NCBI GenBank assembly: GCA_039797965.1
Contig: JBDKGX010000123.1
Span: forward strand, 1 to 7,234
Direction of reading: 5' to 3'
Length of the DNA: 7,234 nt
Source of the DNA: Thiofilum sp039797965
Lineage (GTDB): Bacteria; Pseudomonadota; Gammaproteobacteria; Thiotrichales; Thiotrichaceae
Shown: positions 1 through 5,606 of the stretch, in pieces
How positions within the stretch are numbered: position 1 is the stretch's first letter
Layout: every line of letters begins with the position of its first letter
Program-made: the position numbers and the translations under genes
Notes under the pieces: model-generated
Seen by the model: only the letters and a program-made list of their open reading frames with translations
Told to the model about the DNA's origin: nothing
Database searches by the model: none

Positions 1-135
1 ATCGTAAATCAATATACCCATATCAAACCAAGCCATTTCTTGATCACGACTATCTAAACCGGGTAGTAATAAATGCGTACCTACATCAATAAAGACAAAG
101 CTATCCTCTTGATAAGTACAAGTACCGAATTTCAT
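1..135 (-). CDS. N-terminal fragment of an unidentified protein (cut by window edge)
   Basis: Forty-five codons are visible from an ATG at 135; the rest lies beyond position 1. The start is supported by a Shine-Dalgarno TAAGGAG (144-150 on the minus strand) placed 8 nt upstream, which overlaps the TAA stop of the preceding hydrolase gene. The two genes are 12 nt apart and almost certainly co-transcribed. The visible peptide begins MKFGTCTYQEDSFVF and contains the stretch LLLPGLDSRDQEMAWFDMG; it has no signal peptide or membrane segment. The opening MKFGT-x-x-Y resembles the N-terminal strand of fumarylacetoacetate hydrolase-family proteins, but the fragment is too short to assign, so no function is given. 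The family suggestion is a weak inference. Confidence 0.7.
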   Translation of the reverse strand, partial: MKFGTCTYQEDSFVFIDVGTHLLLPGLDSRDQEMAWFDMGILIYD

Positions 136-143
136 GCTAAGTA

Positions 144-150
144 CTCCTTA
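144..150 (-). promoter_or_regulatory. Shine-Dalgarno overlapping upstream stop codon
   Basis: The minus strand reads TAAGGAG here, 8 nt before the ATG at 135. The TAA is also the stop of the hydrolase gene, so termination of one gene happens on the ribosome-binding site of the next. This arrangement fits translational coupling. Confidence 0.75.
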
Positions 151-1113
151 AGCTACTTTTTTAGCTAAACGTTGTAGCCATACTTCTAGTCCTTGAGCAT
201 TTAGATCAAGATCAACAGAGAGTACTGCTAGGCATTGCTCATCACTTAAGATGCAACCATGCTCGCGTAATTGCTTGAGCCACAAGGTTTTAATATTTTT
301 TTGAATCAGTTGCTTACGTTGGGCGCTATCAGAGGTGTGTTTGGCAGCTTCTAGGGCAATTTGGCTGAGGTCAGTGACGCTTTGGCGTAGTAATTGGGCT
401 AAGCGCTCGACTTCAGTCACGCGATTATAGTGGGTGAGATGCATACCCTTAGGCTGTAATGCCATGAGTTTATCAATGCTATGTTGCCATTCTTCTGGAT
501 CAAATGCCACCGGAGTAGTCGGCGCAAACATCCAAGCGCCCTTATCGGTATCTAGTTCTCGATACGAAATGCCAAAGGTATCGCCAGTAAAGCCAGTTTG
601 TGTTTGAGTATCAAAAATACAAATATGATGATTAGCGTGTCCAGCCGTTTCTAGTAGTAACAAATGGCGCCCATTGAGACTAATTTCTTCACCATCGACT
701 GCCGCACGAACACGCTCAGCAGGAACAGGAACTAGTTTACCGTAGTCTTTAGCAAAGTTTTCCTCACCATAAACCACCGTAGCCCCCGCTTGCAGACGAG
801 TAGGGTCAATAATATGTGGCATACCTTTGGGATGAGTAATTAACGTAGCATTAGGACAATGAGCCATCAGTTCGCCCGCGCCGCCACCATGATCTAGATG
901 GACGTGAGTGGGAATAACGTATTGAACATCCGCAGGTGATAAACCTAATTCAGACAGTACTTCTAGCAAATAGGGAATAGTGTGATAAGTCCCCGTATCA
1001 ATAAATGCAGCTGCATTGCCTTCAGTAACTAAATAACAAGCGGCTAAACCGTCACGATAGAGTCCGGTTTCAATACAATAAATACCATCACCTAATGCTT
1101 GATAATGTGCCAC
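148..1113 (-). CDS. MBL-fold metallo-hydrolase (ST1585-like subgroup, substrate unknown)
   Basis: A 321-residue cytosolic metallo-beta-lactamase-fold hydrolase. The zinc-binding signature THVHLDHGGG is at residues 69-78 (H70, H72, D74, H75). Further likely metal ligands are H159 in TAGHANHH, D178 in FTGDT and H228 in HLTHYN, so the dinuclear site looks complete. The segments HPKGMPHIIDP, VVYGEENFAKDYG and VPVPAERV are typical of the uncharacterised ST1585-like branch of COG0491; this assignment rests on remembered consensus. Residues about 231-321 form a helical C-terminal extension. The start is GTG at 1113, supported by AGGAG (1121-1125) 7 nt upstream; that site lies inside an inverted repeat (1117-1146). 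It lies 66 nt downstream of murU and 12 nt upstream of the next gene. A link to peptidoglycan recycling is only suggested by position. The substrate cannot be named: glyoxalase II, lactonase and other hydrolases share this fold. Confidence 0.9.
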   Translation of the reverse strand: MAHYQALGDGIYCIETGLYRDGLAACYLVTEGNAAAFIDTGTYHTIPYLLEVLSELGLSPADVQYVIPTHVHLDHGGGAGELMAHCPNATLITHPKGMPHIIDPTRLQAGATVVYGEENFAKDYGKLVPVPAERVRAAVDGEEISLNGRHLLLLETAGHANHHICIFDTQTQTGFTGDTFGISYRELDTDKGAWMFAPTTPVAFDPEEWQHSIDKLMALQPKGMHLTHYNRVTEVERLAQLLRQSVTDLSQIALEAAKHTSDSAQRKQLIQKNIKTLWLKQLREHGCILSDEQCLAVLSVDLDLNAQGLEVWLQRLAKKVA

Positions 1114-1116
1114 GAA

Positions 1117-1146
1117 AACGCTCCTATGCGATTAATTAAGAGCGTT
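1117..1146 (-). repeat. Inverted repeat enclosing the hydrolase Shine-Dalgarno
   Basis: Two perfect 7-bp arms, AACGCTC (1117-1123) and GAGCGTT (1140-1146), are separated by 16 nt. On the minus strand the second arm contains the end of the AGGAG ribosome-binding site of the hydrolase gene and is followed by TTTTC and the GTG start. In mRNA the stem could hide the ribosome-binding site, or act as a weak terminator between murU and the hydrolase. The stem is short, so the function is inferred. Confidence 0.45.
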
Positions 1147-1179
1147 ATAACAAGAGCGGCTAGGGATTGCCAGTAGGGT

Positions 1180-1854
1180 TTATGTGCGCACGGTCAGTTC
1201 TTCGTCTAATTCATGGAGGCGTTCTGGTGTGCCAATATCGCGCCAGTCTCCTTGATAGAGTTGACCACTGACTCGATTTTGTGACATTGCTGCTCGCAAT
1301 AATGGGGCTAATGGACGTTTACCTTGGGGTAAATTAGCAAAGAGCATAGGGCTATATAAGCCAATTCCGCTAAAGGTATATAACGGTGAAGTACTTTGAT
1401 TAAGTACTCGCTCATTTACCAAACCAAAGTCACCTTGAGGATGATGAGAGGGATTAGGGACAAGGATTAGGTGAGCTAAATTATTAGCTTTAAGACTCAA
1501 GCCCTTAAAGTCAAAGTCGCACCAAATATCGCCATTCACCACTAGAAAAGGTTGAGTTCCCAATAGCTTTAAGGCTTTAATAATGCCCCCCGCCGTTTCC
1601 AAGGCACCTTCTTTTTGTTCATCAGAATAGCGTATTTGAATACCCCAGCGCTCACCGTTACCCAGTGTTTCCGGCAGTTGCCAACCCAAATGAGCAATAT
1701 TAATAATAATTTCACTGATACCTGCTGCAACCAGTCTATCAATTTGCCACTCGATCAACGGCTTATTGCCCACTAGTAATAAAGGCTTGGGGGTGTAATT
1801 AGTAAGAGGGCGCATGCGCGTGCCTAAGCCTGCTGCGAGTATCATTGCTTTCAT
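1180..1854 (-). CDS. murU: N-acetylmuramate alpha-1-phosphate uridylyltransferase
   Basis: A 224-residue sugar-nucleotidyltransferase that converts MurNAc-alpha-1-phosphate and UTP to UDP-MurNAc and pyrophosphate, completing the anhydro-MurNAc recycling shortcut. The nucleotide-binding signature LAAGLGTRMRPLT is at residues 6-18 and is followed by TPKPL (21-25; K23). NGD at 107-109 supplies the probable metal-binding D109, and GDWRDIGTPERL (202-213) carries a second acidic residue (D206). The length fits MurU and is much shorter than bacterial GlmU or GalU. The start is ATG at 1854; a weak AAGAGA lies about 10 nt upstream. It begins 14 nt after the amgK stop, so the two are probably translated from one message, as in Pseudomonas. 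A generic mannose- or glucose-1-phosphate nucleotidyltransferase would share the motifs, but the adjacent amgK makes MurU by far the best call. Confidence 0.93.
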   Translation of the reverse strand: MKAMILAAGLGTRMRPLTNYTPKPLLLVGNKPLIEWQIDRLVAAGISEIIINIAHLGWQLPETLGNGERWGIQIRYSDEQKEGALETAGGIIKALKLLGTQPFLVVNGDIWCDFDFKGLSLKANNLAHLILVPNPSHHPQGDFGLVNERVLNQSTSPLYTFSGIGLYSPMLFANLPQGKRPLAPLLRAAMSQNRVSGQLYQGDWRDIGTPERLHELDEELTVRT

Positions 1855-1868
1855 CAGTTATTATTCTC

Positions 1869-2876
1869 TTATGCCGCTAAATGAATCATGCCAATTCGTT
1901 CGGGAATATCCATTTTTTCCAACCAATTTACGAGTGCGCGAGTTTCAGGATGACGTTCACCCACTTCCATCACGTATAACAGTACGCGGGCTAAATCTTG
2001 TAAGTAGTGAGGTTTATCATCACGGTAGTTTAGACGGCAGAAAATACCCAGTACTTTGATATGACGCTGTAATCCCATCAGGTCAAACCAACGCATAAAA
2101 GTAATTTCATCTACGGGTGGCATAGTACCTGCTGCAATGGCTTGCTTGTGAAAAGTTAGTGCCCAACGCTGCACACGGTTTTCAGGCCAACTGAGATAAC
2201 AATCACGTAATAAGGAGACTAGATCGTAAGTAATAGGACCCAAAAAAGCATCTTGGTAATCAATTACCCCTAAATCATTATTAGGTAATAGCATGAGGTT
2301 GCGTGAGTGATAATCACGATGAATAAAGCAGGAGGGTTGCTCTTTAGCTGAAGTCACTAAAGCCTCAAACGTATCATTCAGTAAGTCCAGCGGTAACTCA
2401 TAATCCGTAAAGCCTAAATGACGCTTTAAGAACCATTCCGTCATTAGGTTGAGTTCCATCTTCAAAAAATCAGGCGTGTATTCAGGGATATGATCACAAT
2501 CAGCAGCTTGTAAAAGTATTAAACTATTCATCGCCGCATGATAGAGTTGATCGGCATTAGCAGGCGTTAACATATTGAAATATAAATTATTGCCAAAGTC
2601 TTCCAATAGTAAAAAACCATCCAACACATTACGCGCATAAATCTGTGGTACTCGTACCCCCGCTTCATGTAAGCGTTCAGTCATATCCAAAAATGGATTA
2701 ACACTTAATTTGTCGGGTGGGCAATCCATTACAATAGCGGTTTGCTGCGGCAACGTAGCGCGGAAATAACGGCGAAAACTAGCATCGGCTGAAGCTGGAT
2801 TAATTACCGCTAATTCCCAACTAGGGAGAGAGTGAATCCACGAGGTTAATTGTGTAAACCGTGTATCCTGTGTCAT
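1869..2876 (-). CDS. amgK: N-acetylmuramate/N-acetylglucosamine anomeric kinase
   Basis: A 335-residue aminoglycoside phosphotransferase-fold kinase. AmgK phosphorylates the anomeric hydroxyl of MurNAc (and GlcNAc) with ATP, supplying MurU. This route bypasses MurA and is known to underlie intrinsic fosfomycin tolerance in pseudomonads. The catalytic loop HRDYHSRNLM is at residues 186-195 (catalytic D188, metal-binding N193), followed by the magnesium-binding DYQD at 206-209 (D206). An N-lobe motif DASFRRYFR is at 31-39, and LLEDFGN (90-96) forms the hinge region. A GTG nine bases further upstream (2885) is in frame, but it lies inside the AGGTGA Shine-Dalgarno that serves the ATG at 2876, so the ATG is preferred. 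It is the first gene of the minus-strand unit. A 180-nt divergent region with a possible promoter and an inverted repeat precedes it. Confidence 0.94.
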   Translation of the reverse strand: MTQDTRFTQLTSWIHSLPSWELAVINPASADASFRRYFRATLPQQTAIVMDCPPDKLSVNPFLDMTERLHEAGVRVPQIYARNVLDGFLLLEDFGNNLYFNMLTPANADQLYHAAMNSLILLQAADCDHIPEYTPDFLKMELNLMTEWFLKRHLGFTDYELPLDLLNDTFEALVTSAKEQPSCFIHRDYHSRNLMLLPNNDLGVIDYQDAFLGPITYDLVSLLRDCYLSWPENRVQRWALTFHKQAIAAGTMPPVDEITFMRWFDLMGLQRHIKVLGIFCRLNYRDDKPHYLQDLARVLLYVMEVGERHPETRALVNWLEKMDIPERIGMIHLAA

Positions 2877-2881
2877 AAATA

Positions 2882-2887
2882 TCACCT
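2882..2887 (-). promoter_or_regulatory. Shine-Dalgarno that decides the amgK start
   Basis: The minus strand reads AGGTGA, 5 nt before the ATG at 2876. An in-frame GTG at 2885 is part of this site and so is unlikely to be the initiator. Confidence 0.75.
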
Positions 2888-2903
2888 GAAAAGAGGGTAG
2901 GCT

Positions 2904-2939
2904 AAATGCAAGAGGCTACTAGCGATCAATGTTGCATTT
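2904..2939. repeat. 8-bp inverted repeat in the amgK leader
   Basis: AAATGCAA (2904-2911) and TTGCATTT (2932-2939) are perfect reverse complements separated by 20 nt. The repeat lies 27-63 nt upstream of the amgK ATG, between it and the proposed promoter. It could be a two-half-site operator (28 bp centre to centre) or an mRNA stem-loop. No regulator binding such a site is identified in the window. Confidence 0.4.
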
Positions 2940-2981
2940 CTCAGTCTAAGCTTACTCGCAAGGGCATAAGCCGCATGTTTT

Positions 2982-3009
2982 ATCATAAACAATTTAGGCT
3001 TGCTGAGAA
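2982..3009 (-). promoter_or_regulatory. Possible sigma70-type promoter for amgK-murU
   Basis: On the minus strand TTCTCA (3004-3009, 4 of 6 matches to TTGACA) is followed after 16 nt by TATGAT (2982-2987, 5 of 6 matches to TATAAT). Transcription would start near 2975, giving a leader of about 100 nt that contains the inverted repeat at 2904-2939. This is a motif match only. Confidence 0.35.
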
Positions 3010-3056
3010 TTGAATAATATTTAACCTAATAAAACTGTCTAAAGTGAGAGTACTCA

Positions 3057-3578
3057 GTGAGTGAAACATTATTTGATAATGAGCTTTGGCCACCACGGGA
3101 ATACTATGTAGCCATCCAGCGCTTAAAAGCAGCAGTAGGACAGCCCCTTTATATTGTGGAAATTAATGCGGGTAATATTAATGCAGGCGTTAAGTTTTCT
3201 GATCAGCCCTTGATTTTATTAGCTGTAATAGACTATCCAGAGCCAGACCCTTATCGGCAGTTGTGTCCGCATATGTTGATTTTAAATGATGGGCGTGGCG
3301 TAAATTTGGGACGTATTGCACGGATTAGCATTAACACAGCCTTTCAACCTCAAGGTGAAAATTTGCTATTTTCACATCAGGAGTTTGTGCAACAGTTTTT
3401 GTTTGCACCGCGCTCATTAAGTCATCAATCCATTAAGCAAACTTCAACCCTACTTTTGCAGCAAATGTTGGGCGACACACCAGGTCAACTACTAACACAA
3501 AGTACTCAAACGGATGAAGCACAGGCAAATAGTTATTATCCACCTGAATTACCGTTATTGCCTAAAGCCTCAGTTTAA
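3057..3578 (+). CDS. Hypothetical protein, family not recognised
   Basis: A 173-codon gene starting at GTG 3057 and ending at TAA 3578. I do not recognise the family. The first two thirds (about 1-125) alternate hydrophobic strand-like stretches such as QPLYIVEINAGNINAGVKF, PLILLAVIDYP and HMLILNDG with polar turns, suggesting a compact alpha/beta or beta fold. The C-terminal third is polar, rich in Gln, Ser and Thr, and ends in a proline-rich segment (PPELPLLPK). There is no signal peptide, membrane helix or recognisable metal-binding cluster. The start is weakly supported: only GAGAG about 6 nt upstream resembles a Shine-Dalgarno, and no in-frame ATG occurs before the conserved-looking core. 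An AGTACT palindrome ends 3 nt before the start. The gene stands alone, divergent from amgK and convergent with ispB. Codon use resembles its neighbours, so it is probably real. Confidence 0.8.
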   Translation: MSETLFDNELWPPREYYVAIQRLKAAVGQPLYIVEINAGNINAGVKFSDQPLILLAVIDYPEPDPYRQLCPHMLILNDGRGVNLGRIARISINTAFQPQGENLLFSHQEFVQQFLFAPRSLSHQSIKQTSTLLLQQMLGDTPGQLLTQSTQTDEAQANSYYPPELPLLPKASV

Positions 3579-3624
3579 TCAAATTTGCGAATAATAATCG
3601 ACTTAGTTTCAATGCTTCTGTCGA

Positions 3625-3651
3625 GGTGCGTTCTGAGGAGAGACTCGCACC
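3625..3651 (+). terminator. Weak terminator-like hairpin after the hypothetical gene
   Basis: GGTGCG (3625-3630) pairs perfectly with CGCACC (3646-3651) around a 15-nt loop and is followed by CTTTGTT. It lies 47 nt past the stop at 3578. The T-run is poor, so it may be a weak terminator or simply an RNA structure. Confidence 0.3.
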
Positions 3652-3761
3652 CTTTGTTAGTATAACTGCACTCATCCTTTGAATGATTGGGCGTAATAAT
3701 TAGCGGTAAATAGATTTCAGAGAGTGCGCTATCTACTTGGCTTTTGAGTTAGCAATTCTTG

Positions 3762-3792
3762 GAGGGTTGGGATGCTTAGAGCTTCCAGCCTC
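3762..3792 (+). repeat. Bulged hairpin near the 3' end of ispB
   Basis: On the plus strand GAGG-g-TTGGGA-t-GCT (3762-3776) can pair with AGCTTCCAGCCTC (3780-3792) around the 3-nt loop TAG, giving about 13 pairs with two single-base bulges. Two of the pairs are G-U, which become A-C mismatches on the minus strand, so the fold suits a plus-strand RNA. No T-run follows. It may be the 3' structure of the transcript from 3057 or of a small RNA. Confidence 0.35.
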
Positions 3793-3796
3793 AGAG

Positions 3797-4765
3797 TCAA
3801 TGTGAGCGATTGACGGCTAACCAACTTAGGCTGGCTAAAGCTGTTTTGTAATCTGATTCGGGTAGTACTTGTAGGCTATCTACAGCTAATAAGGCTTCGG
3901 TACGAGCTTTATCCATCGTGTACTCTAGAGCTTCTGTATCACGAATCGCTTGTTGGATAGCATCAATATGCTCAAGCCCACCGTTTTCAATAGCGTTACG
4001 AATCAATTGAGCCTGTTCACCTGTACTGCGTTGTAAGGCAATAATGAGTGGTAAGGTAGGTTTACCCTCGGCTAGATCATCACCAACGTTTTTACCCATT
4101 TCCTCACTACTGGCACTGTAATCCAGTACGTCATCGACTAATTGGAAAGCTGTACCTAAATGCATGCCATATTTAGCCAGCGCTTTTTCTTCAACAGCAG
4201 ATTTTTCGGCAAGTACTGCACCGAGTTGCGTGGCAGCTTCAAATAGTCTAGCGGTTTTGGAGTGAATGACATCCATATAGCGCTGTTCAGTGGTATCGGC
4301 ATCATGACAGTTAAGTAACTGCATGACTTCACCTTCGGCAATAATATTAGTAGTGGTAGATAAAATTTCCATCACCCGCATACTGCCGATACTGACCATC
4401 ATTTCAAACGAACGTGAATATAGAAAGTCGCCCACCAATACAGCCGCTTGATTACCCCAGACATTATTGGCTGTCTCCTGTCCGCGACGCATATCCGATT
4501 CGTCCACCACGTCGTCATGCAGCAAGGTGGCAGTATGAATAAACTCAATAATAGCTGCTACATCAATATGATGCGTGCCCTTATATCCACAGGCACGTGC
4601 CACTAATAAAGCAAGAAGGGGGCGTAAGCGTTTACCGCCACTGCCAATAATATATTGACTAAGCTGATTAATCAGCACGACATCAGAATACAAACGCTGC
4701 CGAATTAGGTCATCGACAGCCTGCATATCTTGAGCAACTAATTGGCGAATGGCGTTAAAATTCAT
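3797..4765 (-). CDS. ispB: Octaprenyl diphosphate synthase
   Basis: A 322-residue trans-polyprenyl diphosphate synthase, one residue shorter than E. coli IspB. It extends farnesyl diphosphate with isopentenyl diphosphate to make the side chain of ubiquinone and menaquinone. GGKRLRP (43-49) binds isopentenyl diphosphate. The first aspartate-rich motif LLHDDVVDESDMRRG (81-95; D84, D85, D88) and the second, FQLVDDVLDY (207-216; D211, D212, D215), bind magnesium and the allylic diphosphate. GKNVGDDLAEGKPTLPL (224-240) completes the active site. All key residues are present. The exact chain length (C40) is inferred from similarity to IspB rather than read directly. The start ATG at 4765 matches the family N-terminus (MN...LVAQDMQAVDDLI), although no strong Shine-Dalgarno precedes it. 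It is divergent from rplU, the usual gammaproteobacterial arrangement. Confidence 0.97.
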   Translation of the reverse strand: MNFNAIRQLVAQDMQAVDDLIRQRLYSDVVLINQLSQYIIGSGGKRLRPLLALLVARACGYKGTHHIDVAAIIEFIHTATLLHDDVVDESDMRRGQETANNVWGNQAAVLVGDFLYSRSFEMMVSIGSMRVMEILSTTTNIIAEGEVMQLLNCHDADTTEQRYMDVIHSKTARLFEAATQLGAVLAEKSAVEEKALAKYGMHLGTAFQLVDDVLDYSASSEEMGKNVGDDLAEGKPTLPLIIALQRSTGEQAQLIRNAIENGGLEHIDAIQQAIRDTEALEYTMDKARTEALLAVDSLQVLPESDYKTALASLSWLAVNRSH

Positions 4766-4773
4766 CTGAAAAA

Positions 4774-4791
4774 CTGGCAGGGTAAAGCCAG
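4774..4791 (-). repeat. Terminator-like hairpin just before ispB
   Basis: On the minus strand CTGGC (4787-4791) and GCCAG (4774-4778) form a 5-bp stem with an 8-nt loop, followed by TTTTTCAG and the ispB ATG. The form resembles a small intrinsic terminator or attenuator, but the stem is short. The promoter proposed at 4793-4822 would start transcription inside the first arm. Confidence 0.3.
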
Positions 4792-4792
4792 C

Positions 4793-4822
4793 ATGCTAGG
4801 TAACAGCACTACTAAGTGTCAA
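4793..4822 (-). promoter_or_regulatory. Probable sigma70-type promoter for ispB
   Basis: The minus strand carries a perfect TTGACA (4817-4822), an 18-nt spacer, and TAGCAT (4793-4798, 4 of 6 matches to TATAAT). Transcription would begin near 4786, leaving a leader of about 20 nt. Confidence 0.5.
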
Positions 4823-4860
4823 GTTTTTAAAAGTAGTACTGCAAAATATTCATTATTTGT

Positions 4861-4889
4861 TTGATCTTGAGTACTTTACTCTTTATAAT
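4861..4889 (+). promoter_or_regulatory. Sigma70-type promoter of rplU-rpmA
   Basis: TTGATC (4861-4866, 4 of 6 matches) is followed by a 17-nt spacer and a perfect TATAAT (4884-4889). The predicted start is near 4896, giving a leader of about 36 nt before the rplU ATG. A copy of the palindrome AGTACT (4870-4875) lies inside the spacer, where a bound protein would block polymerase. Confidence 0.75.
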
Positions 4890-4931
4890 CCGTCGGCTTT
4901 TTACAGGACATTTTTTTGGAGACATATACAC

Positions 4932-5243
4932 ATGTATGCGGTAATCGCAACAGGCGGTAAACAATACCGTGTCGCCCAAGGCGACATCATCCAAGTTGAG
5001 AAACTGGATGTTGAAGAAGGCTCCAGCATTGATTTCGAAAATGTCCTGATGGTTGGAAGTGGCGAGAGCGTCAAAATCGGTGCGCCCTACGTAGCAGGCA
5101 GTAAAGTAACTGCAGTGGTTAAATCACAGATGCGTGGCGAAAAGATTGAAATCATGAAATTCCGTCGTCGTAAACACCATCAGAAACGTACTGGCCATCG
5201 TCAGTACCTGACAAAAATCGAAATCACTGGTATTACGGCATAA
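4932..5243 (+). CDS. rplU: 50S ribosomal protein L21
   Basis: The ATG at 4932 gives 103 residues, the same length as E. coli L21. L21 binds 23S rRNA in the large subunit. The N-terminus MYAVIATGGKQYRVAQGD and the C-terminal signature KFRRRKHHQKRTGHRQ, then TKIEITGI, are diagnostic. A longer reading from TTG 4857 runs in frame through the promoter and is rejected. The Shine-Dalgarno TGGAG (4917-4921) sits 10 nt before the ATG, slightly further than usual, after a run of seven T. It is the first gene of the rplU-rpmA unit, 12 nt before rpmA. Confidence 0.99.
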   Translation: MYAVIATGGKQYRVAQGDIIQVEKLDVEEGSSIDFENVLMVGSGESVKIGAPYVAGSKVTAVVKSQMRGEKIEIMKFRRRKHHQKRTGHRQYLTKIEITGITA

Positions 5244-5255
5244 GGGGTTTCAGAC

Positions 5256-5522
5256 ATGGCACATAAGAAAGCAGGCGGTAGTACCCGCAACGGTCGCGAT
5301 TCCGAATCCAAACGCTTAGGTGTTAAACGTTTTGGCGGTGAAGCCGTTAGAGCGGGTAACATCCTAGTACGTCAACGCGGCACACAATTCCACCCTGGTG
5401 ACAATGTGGGTTGTGGGAAAGACTATACTCTATTTGCTAAAGTAGATGGTGTGGTAGTATTCCAGCAAAAAGGCGACCGTGGTCGTAAATTTATTAGCAT
5501 TCAACCGGCGGCTCAGGCTTAA
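5256..5522 (+). CDS. rpmA: 50S ribosomal protein L27
   Basis: An 88-residue L27, which sits near the peptidyl transferase centre. The mature-type N-terminus MAHKKAGGSTRNGRDSESKR starts directly at the ATG, without the cleavable extension found in Firmicutes. Other family features are LGVKRFGGE, GNILVRQRGTQFHPG and VGCGKDYTLFA. AGGGG at 5243-5247, overlapping the rplU stop codon, is the ribosome-binding site, so translation is probably coupled to rplU. A strong intrinsic terminator begins 32 nt after its stop. Confidence 0.99.
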   Translation: MAHKKAGGSTRNGRDSESKRLGVKRFGGEAVRAGNILVRQRGTQFHPGDNVGCGKDYTLFAKVDGVVVFQQKGDRGRKFISIQPAAQA

Positions 5523-5529
5523 TTTAAGT

Positions 5530-5542
5530 CTCAACTGTTGAG
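5530..5542. repeat. Short palindrome after rpmA
   Basis: CTCAAC and GTTGAG flank a single T, 7 nt after the rpmA stop and 11 nt before the terminator stem. It could add a small second hairpin to the 3' end of the rplU-rpmA message. It may be chance. Confidence 0.3.
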
Positions 5543-5553
5543 TTATCAAAGCT

Positions 5554-5588
5554 ACAAAAAAAGCTCCGCAGGTCGGGGCTTTTTTTGT
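5554..5588 (+). terminator. Strong intrinsic terminator between rpmA and obg
   Basis: A 14-bp stem pairs 5554-5567 with 5575-5588 around a 7-nt loop, with one G-U pair. The core is AGCTCC/GGGGCT, flanked by seven A on one side and seven T on the other, so it is a textbook Rho-independent terminator that could work in both directions. It closes rplU-rpmA, yet ends only 18 nt before the obg ATG, so obg must rely on read-through or on a promoter within or very near it. Confidence 0.9.
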
Positions 5589-5606
5589 ATGTAGTGTAGT
5601 AAAATT

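Larger units (their letters stand above)
3579..3796. other. Intergenic gap between two convergent genes
   Basis: These 218 nt separate the convergent ends of the hypothetical gene and ispB. No ORF longer than about 17 codons with a plausible start was seen, and no tRNA-like fold. The gap holds a 6-bp hairpin (3625-3651) and a longer imperfect hairpin (3762-3792). Neither has a good downstream T-run. A classical intrinsic terminator for either gene is not evident. Confidence 0.6.

Noticed and set aside
1148..1176. Possible promoter before the MBL hydrolase (TGGCAA, 17 nt, TATAAC on the minus strand)
   Set aside because: The -35 matches only 3 of 6 positions; co-transcription from amgK-murU is simpler.
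1814..2059. Plus-strand ORF of 81 codons over the murU/amgK junction
   Set aside because: It lies antisense to two clear enzymes, has no Shine-Dalgarno and its peptide shows no domain-like features.
4156..4341. Minus-strand ORF inside ispB in another frame
   Set aside because: It is fully contained in the ispB coding region on the same strand; ispB shows all family motifs.
4808..4837. ACTACT/AGTAGT inverted repeat upstream of ispB
   Set aside because: The arms are only 6 bp with an 18-nt spacer in AT-rich DNA and overlap the -35 box; chance is a good explanation.
4857..4931. Upstream extension of rplU from a TTG codon
   Set aside because: It would run through the -35/-10 promoter and the ribosome-binding site; L21 starts at MYAVI in the family.
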